Shown: in pieces, positions 49,284-58,705 of the stretch
How positions within the stretch are numbered: position 1 is the stretch's first letter
Layout of the letters: the number at the start of each line of letters is the position of its first letter
Assembly (NCBI GenBank): GCA_003056245.1
Contig: MVDH01000003.1
Coordinates: 1,155,957 to 1,219,956 of the forward strand
Length of the DNA: 64,000 nucleotides
Source of the DNA: Cellvibrio sp. 79
GTDB taxonomy: Bacteria > Pseudomonadota > Gammaproteobacteria > Pseudomonadales > Cellvibrionaceae
Reading direction: 5' to 3'
Program-made: the position numbers and the translations under genes
Notes under the pieces: model-generated
Seen by the model: the letters and a program-made list of their open reading frames with translations, nothing else
What the model was told of the DNA's origin: nothing
The model's database searches: none

Positions 49284-50804
49284 GTGAGCAGTATTATTGT
49301 TTTGCATGACAGAGATAACGTTGGTATTTGTAAAGTTGCCCTGCCAGCCGGGGTTCTGTATGCAGAAAAAGATGTCACCCTCCTGCGCGACATTCCAGCC
49401 CTGCACAAATTTGCTGTGCGCCCTATCGCCAAAGGCGAAGCGATTTTGAAATACGGTCAAACCATTGGTTTTGCCAGCCAGGATATTCCCGCCGGTGAAC
49501 ATGTACATGTCCACAATTGCGTGATGGGGGTTCTGGAAAAAGATTACGGTTTTTGCGAAGAAACCAAACCCACAGAATTTGTACCTATCGAAAAGCGCGC
49601 GACCTTCCAGGGCTATAAGCGTCTGAATGGGAAAGTTGGCACGCGCAATTTTGTGGGCATTATCACCACCGTCAATTGCTCAGCGACCGTTGCGAAAGCA
49701 ATTGCCCAACATTTCACATTTTCCGGCGAGTTGGAAAAATATCCGAATATTGATGGCGTCGTCGCCATGACTCACGACTCCGGCTGCGGTATGCGTTCGG
49801 ACGGTGAAGGCTACGAAACCTTGCGTCGCACTTTTAACGGTTATGCGCGTCACCCGAATTTTGGCGGTGTGATGATGGTCGGCCTGGGTTGCGAAACCAT
49901 GCAAATCCAACGCGTGATGGAAGAGTGCGGCCTCGCCGATTCCAAAACATTTACGGCGTACACCATTCAGGATGTGGGCGGTACGCGTATTGCGATTGAA
50001 AAAGGTATTGAGACCTTGCGCGCGATGTTACCGCTGGTCAACGAGTTCCAACGCGAAACCGTTTCTGCGAGCGAATTAATTATCGGGTTGCAATGCGGTG
50101 GATCTGATGCACTGTCCGGCGTAACGGCAAATCCTGCCCTGGGTATCGCAGGCGATATTTTAGTTCGCCACGGCGGCACTGTAATTTTGTCCGAAACGCC
50201 GGAAATTTTTGGTGCCGAACATTTGCTGACGCGCCGCGCTGAAAACCCGCACATCGCACAAAAATTATTGGATCGCATCAGCTGGTGGGAAGATTACACT
50301 GCACGCAATGATTTCGAATTAAATAACAATCCATCACCCGGTAATAAAGCGGGCGGATTAACAACAATTATTGAAAAATCCCTCGGCGCGCAAGCCAAGA
50401 GCGGCTCGACCAATTTAACCGACGTATTTTTATACGGCGAAGACATAACCACAAAAGGTTTTGTGTTTATGGATAGCCCCGGTTATGACCCGGTTTCGGC
50501 AACAGGCCAGGTTGCATCCGGCGCGCAGATTTTGTGTTTCACCACCGGTCGCGGATCTGCATTTGGTTGCAAACCAGCGCCGAGTATCAAGCTTGCCACC
50601 AACAGTAAAATCTTTGCCCACATGAATGAAGATATGGATTTGAATTGCGGCAAAGTACTGGATGGTGAAGTAACACTGGAGCAAAACGGCCAGGAAATTT
50701 TTGAAGAAATTCTTGCAGTTGCGTCCGGAAAGAAAACCAAAAGCGAATTGCTAGGCTATGGGGATAATGAATTTATTCCGTGGAAGATTGGGGCGGTGGT
50801 TTAA
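49284..50804 (+). CDS. uxaA: Altronate dehydratase family (UxaA)
   Basis: SAF-like N-terminus, GYKRLNGKVGTRNFVGIITTVNCSATVAKAIAQHF, GLQCGGSDALSGVTANPALG; GTG start at 49284 preferred (ORF opens at TTG 49197). Confidence 0.93.
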   Translation: MSSIIVLHDRDNVGICKVALPAGVLYAEKDVTLLRDIPALHKFAVRPIAKGEAILKYGQTIGFASQDIPAGEHVHVHNCVMGVLEKDYGFCEETKPTEFVPIEKRATFQGYKRLNGKVGTRNFVGIITTVNCSATVAKAIAQHFTFSGELEKYPNIDGVVAMTHDSGCGMRSDGEGYETLRRTFNGYARHPNFGGVMMVGLGCETMQIQRVMEECGLADSKTFTAYTIQDVGGTRIAIEKGIETLRAMLPLVNEFQRETVSASELIIGLQCGGSDALSGVTANPALGIAGDILVRHGGTVILSETPEIFGAEHLLTRRAENPHIAQKLLDRISWWEDYTARNDFELNNNPSPGNKAGGLTTIIEKSLGAQAKSGSTNLTDVFLYGEDITTKGFVFMDSPGYDPVSATGQVASGAQILCFTTGRGSAFGCKPAPSIKLATNSKIFAHMNEDMDLNCGKVLDGEVTLEQNGQEIFEEILAVASGKKTKSELLGYGDNEFIPWKIGAVV

Positions 50805-50837
50805 AATTCGCTCCCGCTGTTTTCGAAGTGCGTACCG

Positions 50838-50918
50838 ATTCCCTCCTTTGAAAAAGGGGGCTAGGGGGGATTGAAGCTCCAAAAAATCCCCCCGGCCCCC
50901 TTTTTCAAAGGGGGAGAA
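50838..50918. repeat. MITE-like / palindromic intergenic repeat
   Basis: CCCTCCTTTGAAAAAGGGGGCTAGGGGGGATT ... AATCCCCCCGGCCCCCTTTTTCAAAGGGGGAG inverted arms. Confidence 0.75.
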
Positions 50919-51105
50919 TAAGTCGCAGTTTTACAGATCATCTTTTTATCGAACTACGCTCAATTTTAAAAATTTTTACACAACAATAACCAGCAAATAG
51001 CTGGATTAACTAGAAAGCAAATTACGGCAGTTCCATCGGTCACATTAATAATGCATTGATGTGACTTTCTATTGCCCAAAATTTGCCACAGAGAGAACGA
51101 CAACA

Positions 51106-52263
51106 ATGAAAATAGCCATCACCAAAGAACGGCGGGCGCACGAGCGTCGCGTTGCCGCCACACCTGACACCGTTAAAAAATTTGTCGCCCTGGGTTTTTC
51201 TGTCGCCATTGAAAAAGGTGCCGGAGAATCCAGCCGTATTCCCGATAGCGATTACCAGACTGCTGGCGCAACTATTGAAAACGATACCGTTAATTTATTG
51301 CGCGATGCCGACATAGTATTGAAAGTTCAGCGACCATTGCTCGAAGGCGAGGGCGAAATTAATGAGCTCGCGCTAATAAAGCGCGGAGCGTTATTAATTG
51401 CCATGCTTTCACCTTATGCCGATCCCGTCGCGCTCACTCAATACGCGCAAGCAGGTATCACGGCGATGACTCTGGAATTTGTGCCGCGAATTACGCGCGC
51501 GCAATCTATGGATGTATTGAGCTCGCAATCCAACCTCGCCGGTTATCGCGCGGTGCTGGAAGCAATTAATATTTATGATCGCGCCATGCCGATGATGATG
51601 ACCGCCGCCGGCACAATTGCACCAGCGCGCGTAATGGTTCTTGGTGCCGGTGTCGCTGGCTTGCAAGCCATTGCAACGGCACGCCGTTTAGGTGCAATTG
51701 TTTCTGCAACAGACGTGCGCGCTGCATCCAAAGAACAAGTGGAGAGCCTCGGCGGAAAATTTGTGATGGTGGAAAGCGAGGAAGTTAAAAACGCTGAAAC
51801 TGCTGGCGGTTATGCCAAAGAAATGAGTGACGATTATAAACGTCGTCAGGCGGAATTGGTTGCTGAAACATTAAAGAAACAAGACATCGCCATTTGCACT
51901 GCGTTAATTCCCGGACGCAAAGCGCCCACACTCATTAATGATGAAATGGTTTATTCCATGCGCCCCGGCTCGGTAATTGTCGATCTTGCAGCAGAGCAAG
52001 GCGGTAATTGCACGCTGACGAAACCCGGTGAAATTGTTGAGGTTAACGGTGTAAGCATCATCGGTTTATTAAATATTCCGAGCCGCTTGTCGGCAGATGC
52101 CAGTGCACTTTATGCAAAAAATCTATTGAATTTTATTTCCCCTATGGTGAATGCCGATAAACAGCTCGCTGTTAATTGGCAGGATGAAATTATTGCGGCA
52201 ACCGTGCTTACGCGCGACGGCGATATTGTTCATCCCAACTTTAAACCTGCCAGCGCGGCTTAA
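51106..52263 (+). CDS. pntAA: NAD(P) transhydrogenase subunit alpha part 1
   Basis: MKIAITKERRAHERRVAATPDTVKKFVALG, RVMVLGAGVAGLQAIATARRLGAIVSATDVR. Confidence 0.95.
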   Translation: MKIAITKERRAHERRVAATPDTVKKFVALGFSVAIEKGAGESSRIPDSDYQTAGATIENDTVNLLRDADIVLKVQRPLLEGEGEINELALIKRGALLIAMLSPYADPVALTQYAQAGITAMTLEFVPRITRAQSMDVLSSQSNLAGYRAVLEAINIYDRAMPMMMTAAGTIAPARVMVLGAGVAGLQAIATARRLGAIVSATDVRAASKEQVESLGGKFVMVESEEVKNAETAGGYAKEMSDDYKRRQAELVAETLKKQDIAICTALIPGRKAPTLINDEMVYSMRPGSVIVDLAAEQGGNCTLTKPGEIVEVNGVSIIGLLNIPSRLSADASALYAKNLLNFISPMVNADKQLAVNWQDEIIAATVLTRDGDIVHPNFKPASAA

Positions 52264-52275
52264 GGGGAATTCATT

Positions 52276-52575
52276 ATGGAAACCAGTTTTGTTTCGCAGT
52301 TATCTATTTTTGTGCTCGCGATTTTTGTGGGCTACTACGTGGTCTGGAGTGTAACGCCCGCGTTGCATACTCCATTGATGGCAGTGACCAACGCAATCTC
52401 CAGTGTAATTATTGTCGGTGCATTAATTGCCGTCGGCCCCGAAGGCATCAGCTTGTCCAAAGTGCTCGGCTTTGTCGCCATGGTGTTAGCCGCAATTAAT
52501 ATTTTTGGCGGTTTCACCGTGACGCATCGCATGCTCGCCATGTATAAAAAGAAAGATAAAGCGGGAGGCAAATAA
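52276..52575 (+). CDS. pntAB: NAD(P) transhydrogenase subunit alpha part 2
   Basis: 99 aa, GYYVVWSVTPALHTPLMAVTNAISSVIIVGAL, FGGFTVTHRMLAMYKKK. Confidence 0.95.
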   Translation: METSFVSQLSIFVLAIFVGYYVVWSVTPALHTPLMAVTNAISSVIIVGALIAVGPEGISLSKVLGFVAMVLAAINIFGGFTVTHRMLAMYKKKDKAGGK

Positions 52576-52577
52576 TC

Positions 52578-53981
52578 ATGACCAGCCTTCATGTAAATCT
52601 GACAGCGTTTGCTTATTTAGTCGCAGCCGTTTTATTTATTCTTGCATTGCGCGGTTTGTCATCCCCCGAATCATCACGACGCGGCAACACGCTCGGTATG
52701 ATCGGCATGGCGATCGCAATTATTACTACGATTTTGAGCCCGGAAATTACATCCTACAGCTGGATTTTTTCCGCGTTAGCCATTGGTGCGGTGATTGGTA
52801 TTTTTATCGCGCGCAAAATTGCCATGACAGCGATGCCGCAATTAGTCGCAGCGTTTCATAGTTTGGTGGGCATGGCGGCGGTGTTAGTCGCTGGTGCTGC
52901 ATTCAGTAATCCGATTGGTTTTGGTATTGCCAATGCAGCAGGTGAAATCTTTATCGCCAGCCGCATTGAAATGGGATTGGGCGTCGTCATCGGTGCGATT
53001 ACCTTTTCCGGTTCAGTGATTGCATTTACCAAATTGCAAGGTTTGGTTTCCGGCAAACCGATCGTGTTCGGCGGCCAGCATTTTTTAAATGCATTAATTG
53101 GTTTGCTGATTATTGGTTTGATCGTTTATTTCTGCGTTGACCAATCACCGTGGATTTTCTGGAGCATGACCGCGCTGGCATTTTTAATTGGTGTACTGCT
53201 GATTATTCCTATCGGCGGAGCTGATATGCCGGTAGTAGTTTCCATGCTCAACTCTTATTCAGGGTGGGCTGCTGCCGGTATCGGATTTACCTTGCACAAT
53301 AATGCATTAATCGTTACTGGTGCACTAGTCGGCTCGTCGGGCGCTATTCTTTCCTATATCATGTGCAAAGGTATGAATCGCTCATTTTTCAATGTAATTC
53401 TTGGCGGTTTCGGTGCGGATGCAACGGCTGTTAATACCGCAGGTGGCGAAGATAAACCGGTTAAACAAGGCAGCGCCGAAGACGCCGCGTTTATTATGAA
53501 AAATGCCGGTTCAGTCATTATCGTTCCCGGTTACGGCATGGCGGTGGCGCAAGCGCAACATGCATTGCGCGAAATGGCCGACGAATTAAAACACGCCGGA
53601 GTAAAAGTAAGCTATGCCATTCATCCGGTGGCGGGCCGTATGCCCGGCCATATGAATGTGCTGCTCGCTGAGGCCAATGTGCCTTACGACGAAGTGTTTG
53701 AGCTCGATGATATTAACAACGAATTCCAGACTGCGGATGTTGCTTTTGTGATCGGTGCAAATGATGTAACGAATCCCGCTGCCAAAACCAATCCACAAAG
53801 CCCGATTTTCGGCATGCCGATCCTGGAAGTGGAAAAAGCGCGCACCGTATTGTTTGTGAAACGCTCCATGGCTTCAGGTTACTCGGGCGTGGAAAATGAA
53901 TTATTTCATCGCGATAACACCATGATGTTGTTTGGTGATGCGAAGAAAATGGTTGAGTCCATTGTAAAAAATATTTCATAG
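52578..53981 (+). CDS. pntB: NAD(P) transhydrogenase subunit beta
   Basis: GADMPVVVSMLNSYSGWAAAGIGF, VIIVPGYGMAVAQAQHALREM, HPVAGRMPGHMNVLLAEANVPYDEV. Confidence 0.96.
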   Translation: MTSLHVNLTAFAYLVAAVLFILALRGLSSPESSRRGNTLGMIGMAIAIITTILSPEITSYSWIFSALAIGAVIGIFIARKIAMTAMPQLVAAFHSLVGMAAVLVAGAAFSNPIGFGIANAAGEIFIASRIEMGLGVVIGAITFSGSVIAFTKLQGLVSGKPIVFGGQHFLNALIGLLIIGLIVYFCVDQSPWIFWSMTALAFLIGVLLIIPIGGADMPVVVSMLNSYSGWAAAGIGFTLHNNALIVTGALVGSSGAILSYIMCKGMNRSFFNVILGGFGADATAVNTAGGEDKPVKQGSAEDAAFIMKNAGSVIIVPGYGMAVAQAQHALREMADELKHAGVKVSYAIHPVAGRMPGHMNVLLAEANVPYDEVFELDDINNEFQTADVAFVIGANDVTNPAAKTNPQSPIFGMPILEVEKARTVLFVKRSMASGYSGVENELFHRDNTMMLFGDAKKMVESIVKNIS

Positions 53982-54092
53982 CATTTTTGTACAGAGTTTG
54001 TTTGTGTGAGTTATGGAGCTCCTTGGGTGCCGCTCGGTGAGGGCACTCATTTTTTATAATGATTTTTAACTCCACAACGAGAGATTATATTG

Positions 54093-54494
54093 ATGAAGAT
54101 TGAACATTTTGCAGTAAATGTCGCAGATCCGATTTCAATGGCTGCGTGGTATGTTGCCAATATGGGATTGCAGATTGTACGCAAACAAGATGGTGGCGCT
54201 AACACCCATTTTCTGGCAGACGATTCCGGCGATGTAATGATTGAAATTTATAACAATCCACCGGATGACGTTCCCGATTACAAAAGCATGAATCCGTTGT
54301 TATTACATCTGGCATTTGTGTGTGAGAACCCGGAACAAAAACGTGCTGAGCTGGAATTAGCTGGAGCAAGCTTTGCCGAAGAAGTGCATATTAAAGATGG
54401 ATCACATTTAGTGATGATGCGCGATCCCTGGGGATTAGCAATTCAATTATGCAAACGCGGAAACAAAATGCTGAAGTATCAGACCCCCACCTAA
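54093..54494 (+). CDS. VOC/glyoxalase family protein
   Basis: KIEHFAVNVADPISMAAWYVANMGLQIV...HLAFVCEN...MMRDPWGLAIQLCKR. Confidence 0.88.
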   Translation: MKIEHFAVNVADPISMAAWYVANMGLQIVRKQDGGANTHFLADDSGDVMIEIYNNPPDDVPDYKSMNPLLLHLAFVCENPEQKRAELELAGASFAEEVHIKDGSHLVMMRDPWGLAIQLCKRGNKMLKYQTPT

Positions 54495-54557
54495 CGTTCC
54501 CTTATTAAGATGGAGAAACAATTCCCTCCCCTGACAAGGGGAGGGTTAGGGTGGGGT
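54483..54557. repeat. MITE-like palindromic element between convergent genes
   Basis: Terminal inverted repeats ACCCCCACCTAAC / GTTAGGGTGGGGT (11/13) with internal hairpin CCCTCCCCTgacAAGGGGAGGG (54524-54545). Confidence 0.65.
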
Positions 54558-54563
54558 AGCGGC

Positions 54564-55505
54564 CTATGCGCCAAGTTCTTTATCAAAAATAGCTTTATCA
54601 ATAATCGCACCACGGTGACGGATGATAATACCGGCGCAACGAATGCCTTGTTTTGCAGAATCTTCAATTGATTTTTTCTGCAAACGGCCCGCGAGATAAC
54701 CGGCGTTAAATGTATCGCCTGCACCCGTGGTATCAATGACACCTTGCACCGGTGGAACAGGTACGCGAACTTCCGCATCGGGAGTAATAATTACCGCATC
54801 ATCGGCGCCACGTTTTAATACCAGCTCTGCCAGGTTGTAAGAGGCGTAACGTTGCTTGCAACCTTCGATACTGTCATCGCCCCACAACAATTGTTCGTCA
54901 TCAAGTGTAAGTAACGCGATATCGGTGTATTGCATAATCGCGAGCATCGCTTGTTGTGCTTCGGCTTTATCGCGCCACAAGCGCGGACGATAGTTGCTAT
55001 CGAACGCGATAATCACATCTTGTTGACGCAATTTGTGCAATGCGTTGTATAAAAACTCACGAGATTTTTCGCCGATAATTGCCAAGGTAATGCCACTCAG
55101 ATAAACACAGTTACAATCAACCAGTTTCTGGCAAAGTTGATCGGCTGCTTCTTGCGAATTAAATAACTCGCGCGCCGGTGCTTCTTTGCGCCAGTAAAAA
55201 AATTCGCGCTCTCCATCAGGGCGATTGCGGATAATGTACAAACCGGGTGAACGGCCAGGAATTTGTTTAATCAAACCAGTGCCAATATTTTCAGTGGCAA
55301 TACGCTGCATAATTTGCGCACTGTAAGGGTCATCACCTAATTGGGTTACGTAATCAGTTTTTAAACCCAGGCGGGCCATATACACCGATGTGTTGTAGGT
55401 ATCGCCAGCGAAAGAAAGGGCCATTGTTTCGCGGCCATTGCTGTCGGCGGTCGGGAACGGGGAAAGCTCCACCATGACTTCGCCAATTGCTGCTATGTGT
55501 GCCAT
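54564..55505 (-). CDS. kdgK: 2-dehydro-3-deoxygluconate kinase (PfkB family)
   Basis: IGEVMVELSPFP, GDTYNTSVYMARLG, DTTGAGDTFNAGYLAGRL; start MAHIAAIGE at 55505. Confidence 0.92.
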   Translation of the reverse strand: MAHIAAIGEVMVELSPFPTADSNGRETMALSFAGDTYNTSVYMARLGLKTDYVTQLGDDPYSAQIMQRIATENIGTGLIKQIPGRSPGLYIIRNRPDGEREFFYWRKEAPARELFNSQEAADQLCQKLVDCNCVYLSGITLAIIGEKSREFLYNALHKLRQQDVIIAFDSNYRPRLWRDKAEAQQAMLAIMQYTDIALLTLDDEQLLWGDDSIEGCKQRYASYNLAELVLKRGADDAVIITPDAEVRVPVPPVQGVIDTTGAGDTFNAGYLAGRLQKKSIEDSAKQGIRCAGIIIRHRGAIIDKAIFDKELGA

Positions 55506-55660
55506 GTTAAATTCCACGGATGTGCTGGTTAAGAATATTGTTATGGGTTGTGCAAAAAGATGCGTGATATTAAGCCGGGCAACTATAACACTTGTTAAAT
55601 AGCAACCCTAGAATTTTGTGCGATTAAAATGAAGTTGTTTTGTTATTTTAAAATTTAATT

Positions 55661-55678
55661 CCCGATTAATAAATCGGG
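55661..55678 (+). terminator. Terminator-like hairpin in the kdgK/uxuB divergent intergenic region
   Basis: CCCGATTaataAATCGGG followed by CTTTATTTATGATTTTTATTTTTT. Confidence 0.5.
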
Positions 55679-55754
55679 CTTTATTTATGATTTTTATTTT
55701 TTAAATTTTACCCTTTAAGCTCAAGAATGCTATCAACCTTTGCTGGATTTTATA

Positions 55755-57245
55755 ATGAATCGTTTAAACAAAAACTTGTTGTCACAGTTACCTGAAGATG
55801 TTGTTTTGCCAAAATATAATCGCGATGCATTAGTGCCTGGCATCGTCCATCTGGGGATAGGGGCATTTCATCGTGCCCACCAGGCTTTTTATACAGAAGC
55901 GGTGTTAAATCAATTTGGTGGCAATTGGGGAATTATTGGTAGCAGCTTGCGTTCGGCAAGTGTACGCGATCAACTGGTACCGCAAGATTGTTTATACACA
56001 TTAGTCGAGCGTTCAGGTGATGGAGAAAAACTACAGATTATCGGCGCGGTAACCGACACCCTCGTTGGTCCGGAAAATCCCGCGGCATTAGTGGCAACAA
56101 TTGCGCAGCCTAACATTAAAATTGTTTCATTAACCGTAACGGAAAAAGGTTATTGCCATGATCCTTCAACCGGCAATTTAAATGAAACCCATCCGGATAT
56201 TATTCACGATCTGCAAAACCTGGATAAACCTGTCTCTGCTATTGGTTTTATCGTCGCTGCGCTAAAACAGCGTTATGAAAATAAACAGAAAGCCTTTACC
56301 GTATTGAGTTGCGACAATCTGCCCAACAATGGCGAAGTATTGGAAAAAGTTGTGCTGCAATTTGCACAAAAAATTTCCCCTGCGCTTGCCGATTGGATTA
56401 AAACCAATGCAACTTTCCCCAGCACAATGATTGACCGCATTGTTCCCGCCACCACTGACGATGACCGCCGCGATATTGAAGCGCGATTGAGTATCAATGG
56501 TGAAAGTGTGCGCGATGAAGGAATGGTGGTGTGCGAACCATTCTCCCAATGGGTGGTGGAAGATAAATTTGCTGATGGTCGTCCCGAATGGGAAAAAGTA
56601 GGCGTGCTGTTAGTAAACGATGTGCGCGTGTTTGAAAAAATTAAACTGCGTTTATTAAATGGTGCCCACTCCACCATGGCCTATACCGGTTATCTTTCCG
56701 GCTTCCAATACATTAGTGAAGTCATGGAACAGCCAGCATTTGTCAATCTGGTAAAAACTTACATGGCGCGCGAAGCGGGTGAGACTGTTGCTGCTCCAGC
56801 CGGGTTTGATATTGAAGCCTACAAACAACAATTGCGCGACCGTTTTTCCAATAAAGCGCTTAAGCATCGCACCTGGCAAATTGCGATGGATGGTTCGCAA
56901 AAATTGCCGCAGCGTTTACTGGAAACATTGCGCGAACAATTAGCAGGTAATGGTAATATCGATATTTTATGCCTCGGTGTAGCCGCGTGGATTCGCTATG
57001 TATCCGGTGTAGATGAACAAGGTAAGGCAATTGAAGTTTCTGATCCACTTGCAAAAGAATTACGCGCGGCTTGCGATGCAAACCAAGGCAATCCCGCTGG
57101 CATGGTTAAAGCCATCGTGAGCATTCAAAAAGTATTTGGCACCGACTTGATTAACGAATCACGTTTTACCCAAACCACCACAGAATGGCTGGAACGTTTT
57201 TATAGCAAAGGTGTATTGGCCTCTATACAAGAATCCTTCCAATAA
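55755..57245 (+). CDS. uxuB: Fructuronate reductase (mannitol dehydrogenase family)
   Basis: IVHLGIGAFHRAHQAFYTE, VTEKGYC, SCDNLPNNG, HRTWQIAMDGSQKLPQRLL (UxuB-like); start MNRLNKN at 55755. Confidence 0.9.
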   Translation: MNRLNKNLLSQLPEDVVLPKYNRDALVPGIVHLGIGAFHRAHQAFYTEAVLNQFGGNWGIIGSSLRSASVRDQLVPQDCLYTLVERSGDGEKLQIIGAVTDTLVGPENPAALVATIAQPNIKIVSLTVTEKGYCHDPSTGNLNETHPDIIHDLQNLDKPVSAIGFIVAALKQRYENKQKAFTVLSCDNLPNNGEVLEKVVLQFAQKISPALADWIKTNATFPSTMIDRIVPATTDDDRRDIEARLSINGESVRDEGMVVCEPFSQWVVEDKFADGRPEWEKVGVLLVNDVRVFEKIKLRLLNGAHSTMAYTGYLSGFQYISEVMEQPAFVNLVKTYMAREAGETVAAPAGFDIEAYKQQLRDRFSNKALKHRTWQIAMDGSQKLPQRLLETLREQLAGNGNIDILCLGVAAWIRYVSGVDEQGKAIEVSDPLAKELRAACDANQGNPAGMVKAIVSIQKVFGTDLINESRFTQTTTEWLERFYSKGVLASIQESFQ

Positions 57246-57248
57246 CCC

Positions 57249-57346
57249 GTAGGGGCGCAATTTATTGCGCCCTTTTTTCTGCAAAAAGATTTATCGCTCT
57301 ATCAAAAAGGTACAATAACGAAGGGCGCAATAAATTGCGCCCCTAC
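57249..57346. repeat. BIME-like pair of REP elements in inverted orientation
   Basis: GTAGGGGCGCAATTTATTGCGCCC at 57249-57272 (+) and an identical 24-mer on the minus strand at 57323-57346. Confidence 0.8.
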
Positions 57347-57373
57347 AGGTCATATTCATTTTGCGAGGAAAAA

Positions 57374-58492
57374 ATGATCGTCCGTAATGTAAATTTATTT
57401 ATTGCGATCATTTTTTCGCTGATTTTTATCTCAAGTTGTGCAACACAACCCTATGCAGACTACGATGCGGTAGTTAATGCCCCCATAAAATCCTCTGCAA
57501 AAAATTTCACCAGTATTCAAGCCGCGTTGGATGCAGCGCCGACAACCGCCAAAAAACCGTATCGAATTTTTATTGCGCCTGGCGACTACTATGAAAAAAT
57601 TATTATCGCCAAACCCAATATCCATTTGATTGGTACCGATAAAAAAAGTACCCGAATTTTTTACAATGCCTATGCCGGCCAGCAATCTACTGAAGCTGGC
57701 TCGACCAAAGGACAAATATGGGGAACATCAGGTTCCGCTACATTGATTATTCGCGCCGCCAATATTCATATCCACCAACTGACGATTGAAAACACCTTTG
57801 ATTTTCTTGCCAACGATGCACTCGCCAACGATGATCCCAAGCGCATTGCCAATACCCAGGCCGTGGCCTTACATCTGGATAATGGCAGCGACCGGTTCCT
57901 GGCGCGCGATGTGCGCTTGCTGGGTTATCAGGACACATTGTTTGTTAATGCGGGACGCAGCTGGTTCGATAAAAGTTTTATCAGCGGGAATGTGGATTTT
58001 ATTTTTGGCAAAGGCAACGCGCTATTTACTGCTTCAGAAATAAAAACACGCGGGCGCGGCAAGCCCAGTGAACCCCATGCGTATCTGGTGGCACCCTCAA
58101 CGCACATTAGCAGCGAATACGGATTAACCTTTATTGATTGCATTTTAACGCGCAGTAAATCCGTGCCCGATAATTCCGTGCCGCTCGGCCGCCCCTGGCA
58201 CCCCACCACCCAGTTTGTGGACGGTCGCTATGCGGACCCTGACGCAATTGGTAAAGCCGTTTTTATTAATTCGTGGATGGACAAACACATTACACCCGAT
58301 GGCTGGTATTCCATGGGCGGCACCGCCAAAGACGGAACAAGAATCCAGTTCAAGCCGGAAGACTCGCGCTTTTTTGAATATAACAGTAAAGGGCCCGGCG
58401 CAACGGTGAATGCAAAGCGTCGACAGTTATCTGTCGAGGAAGCTAAAAATTATTCCAAAGAAAAAATCCTGGGGGATTGGAAGCCGGAATAA
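57374..58492 (+). CDS. Pectinesterase (carbohydrate esterase family 8-like)
   Basis: SIQAALDAAP, LGYQDTLFVNAGRSWFDKSFISGNVDFIFGKGNALF, LGRPWHP; lipobox-like SSCATQ. Confidence 0.94.
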   Translation: MIVRNVNLFIAIIFSLIFISSCATQPYADYDAVVNAPIKSSAKNFTSIQAALDAAPTTAKKPYRIFIAPGDYYEKIIIAKPNIHLIGTDKKSTRIFYNAYAGQQSTEAGSTKGQIWGTSGSATLIIRAANIHIHQLTIENTFDFLANDALANDDPKRIANTQAVALHLDNGSDRFLARDVRLLGYQDTLFVNAGRSWFDKSFISGNVDFIFGKGNALFTASEIKTRGRGKPSEPHAYLVAPSTHISSEYGLTFIDCILTRSKSVPDNSVPLGRPWHPTTQFVDGRYADPDAIGKAVFINSWMDKHITPDGWYSMGGTAKDGTRIQFKPEDSRFFEYNSKGPGATVNAKRRQLSVEEAKNYSKEKILGDWKPE

Positions 58493-58705
58493 TCACATTG
58501 ACATATCACGGCCCGGCAAAAAGCCAGGCTTCAACCACAATATCCAACCGAAAAAAGACCGCAATTCCCTCCTGAAAGTCGCCGTGCTTGCGAAGGTTTG
58601 AGCTGGCTTACAGATACAAAAAATATCCAGGCGACACAAGGATTTTCCCCGGCGCTTTGCGTATGATGGCGCCCTCGCTGTCAGGGACCCTATGGATATT
58701 GGCTC

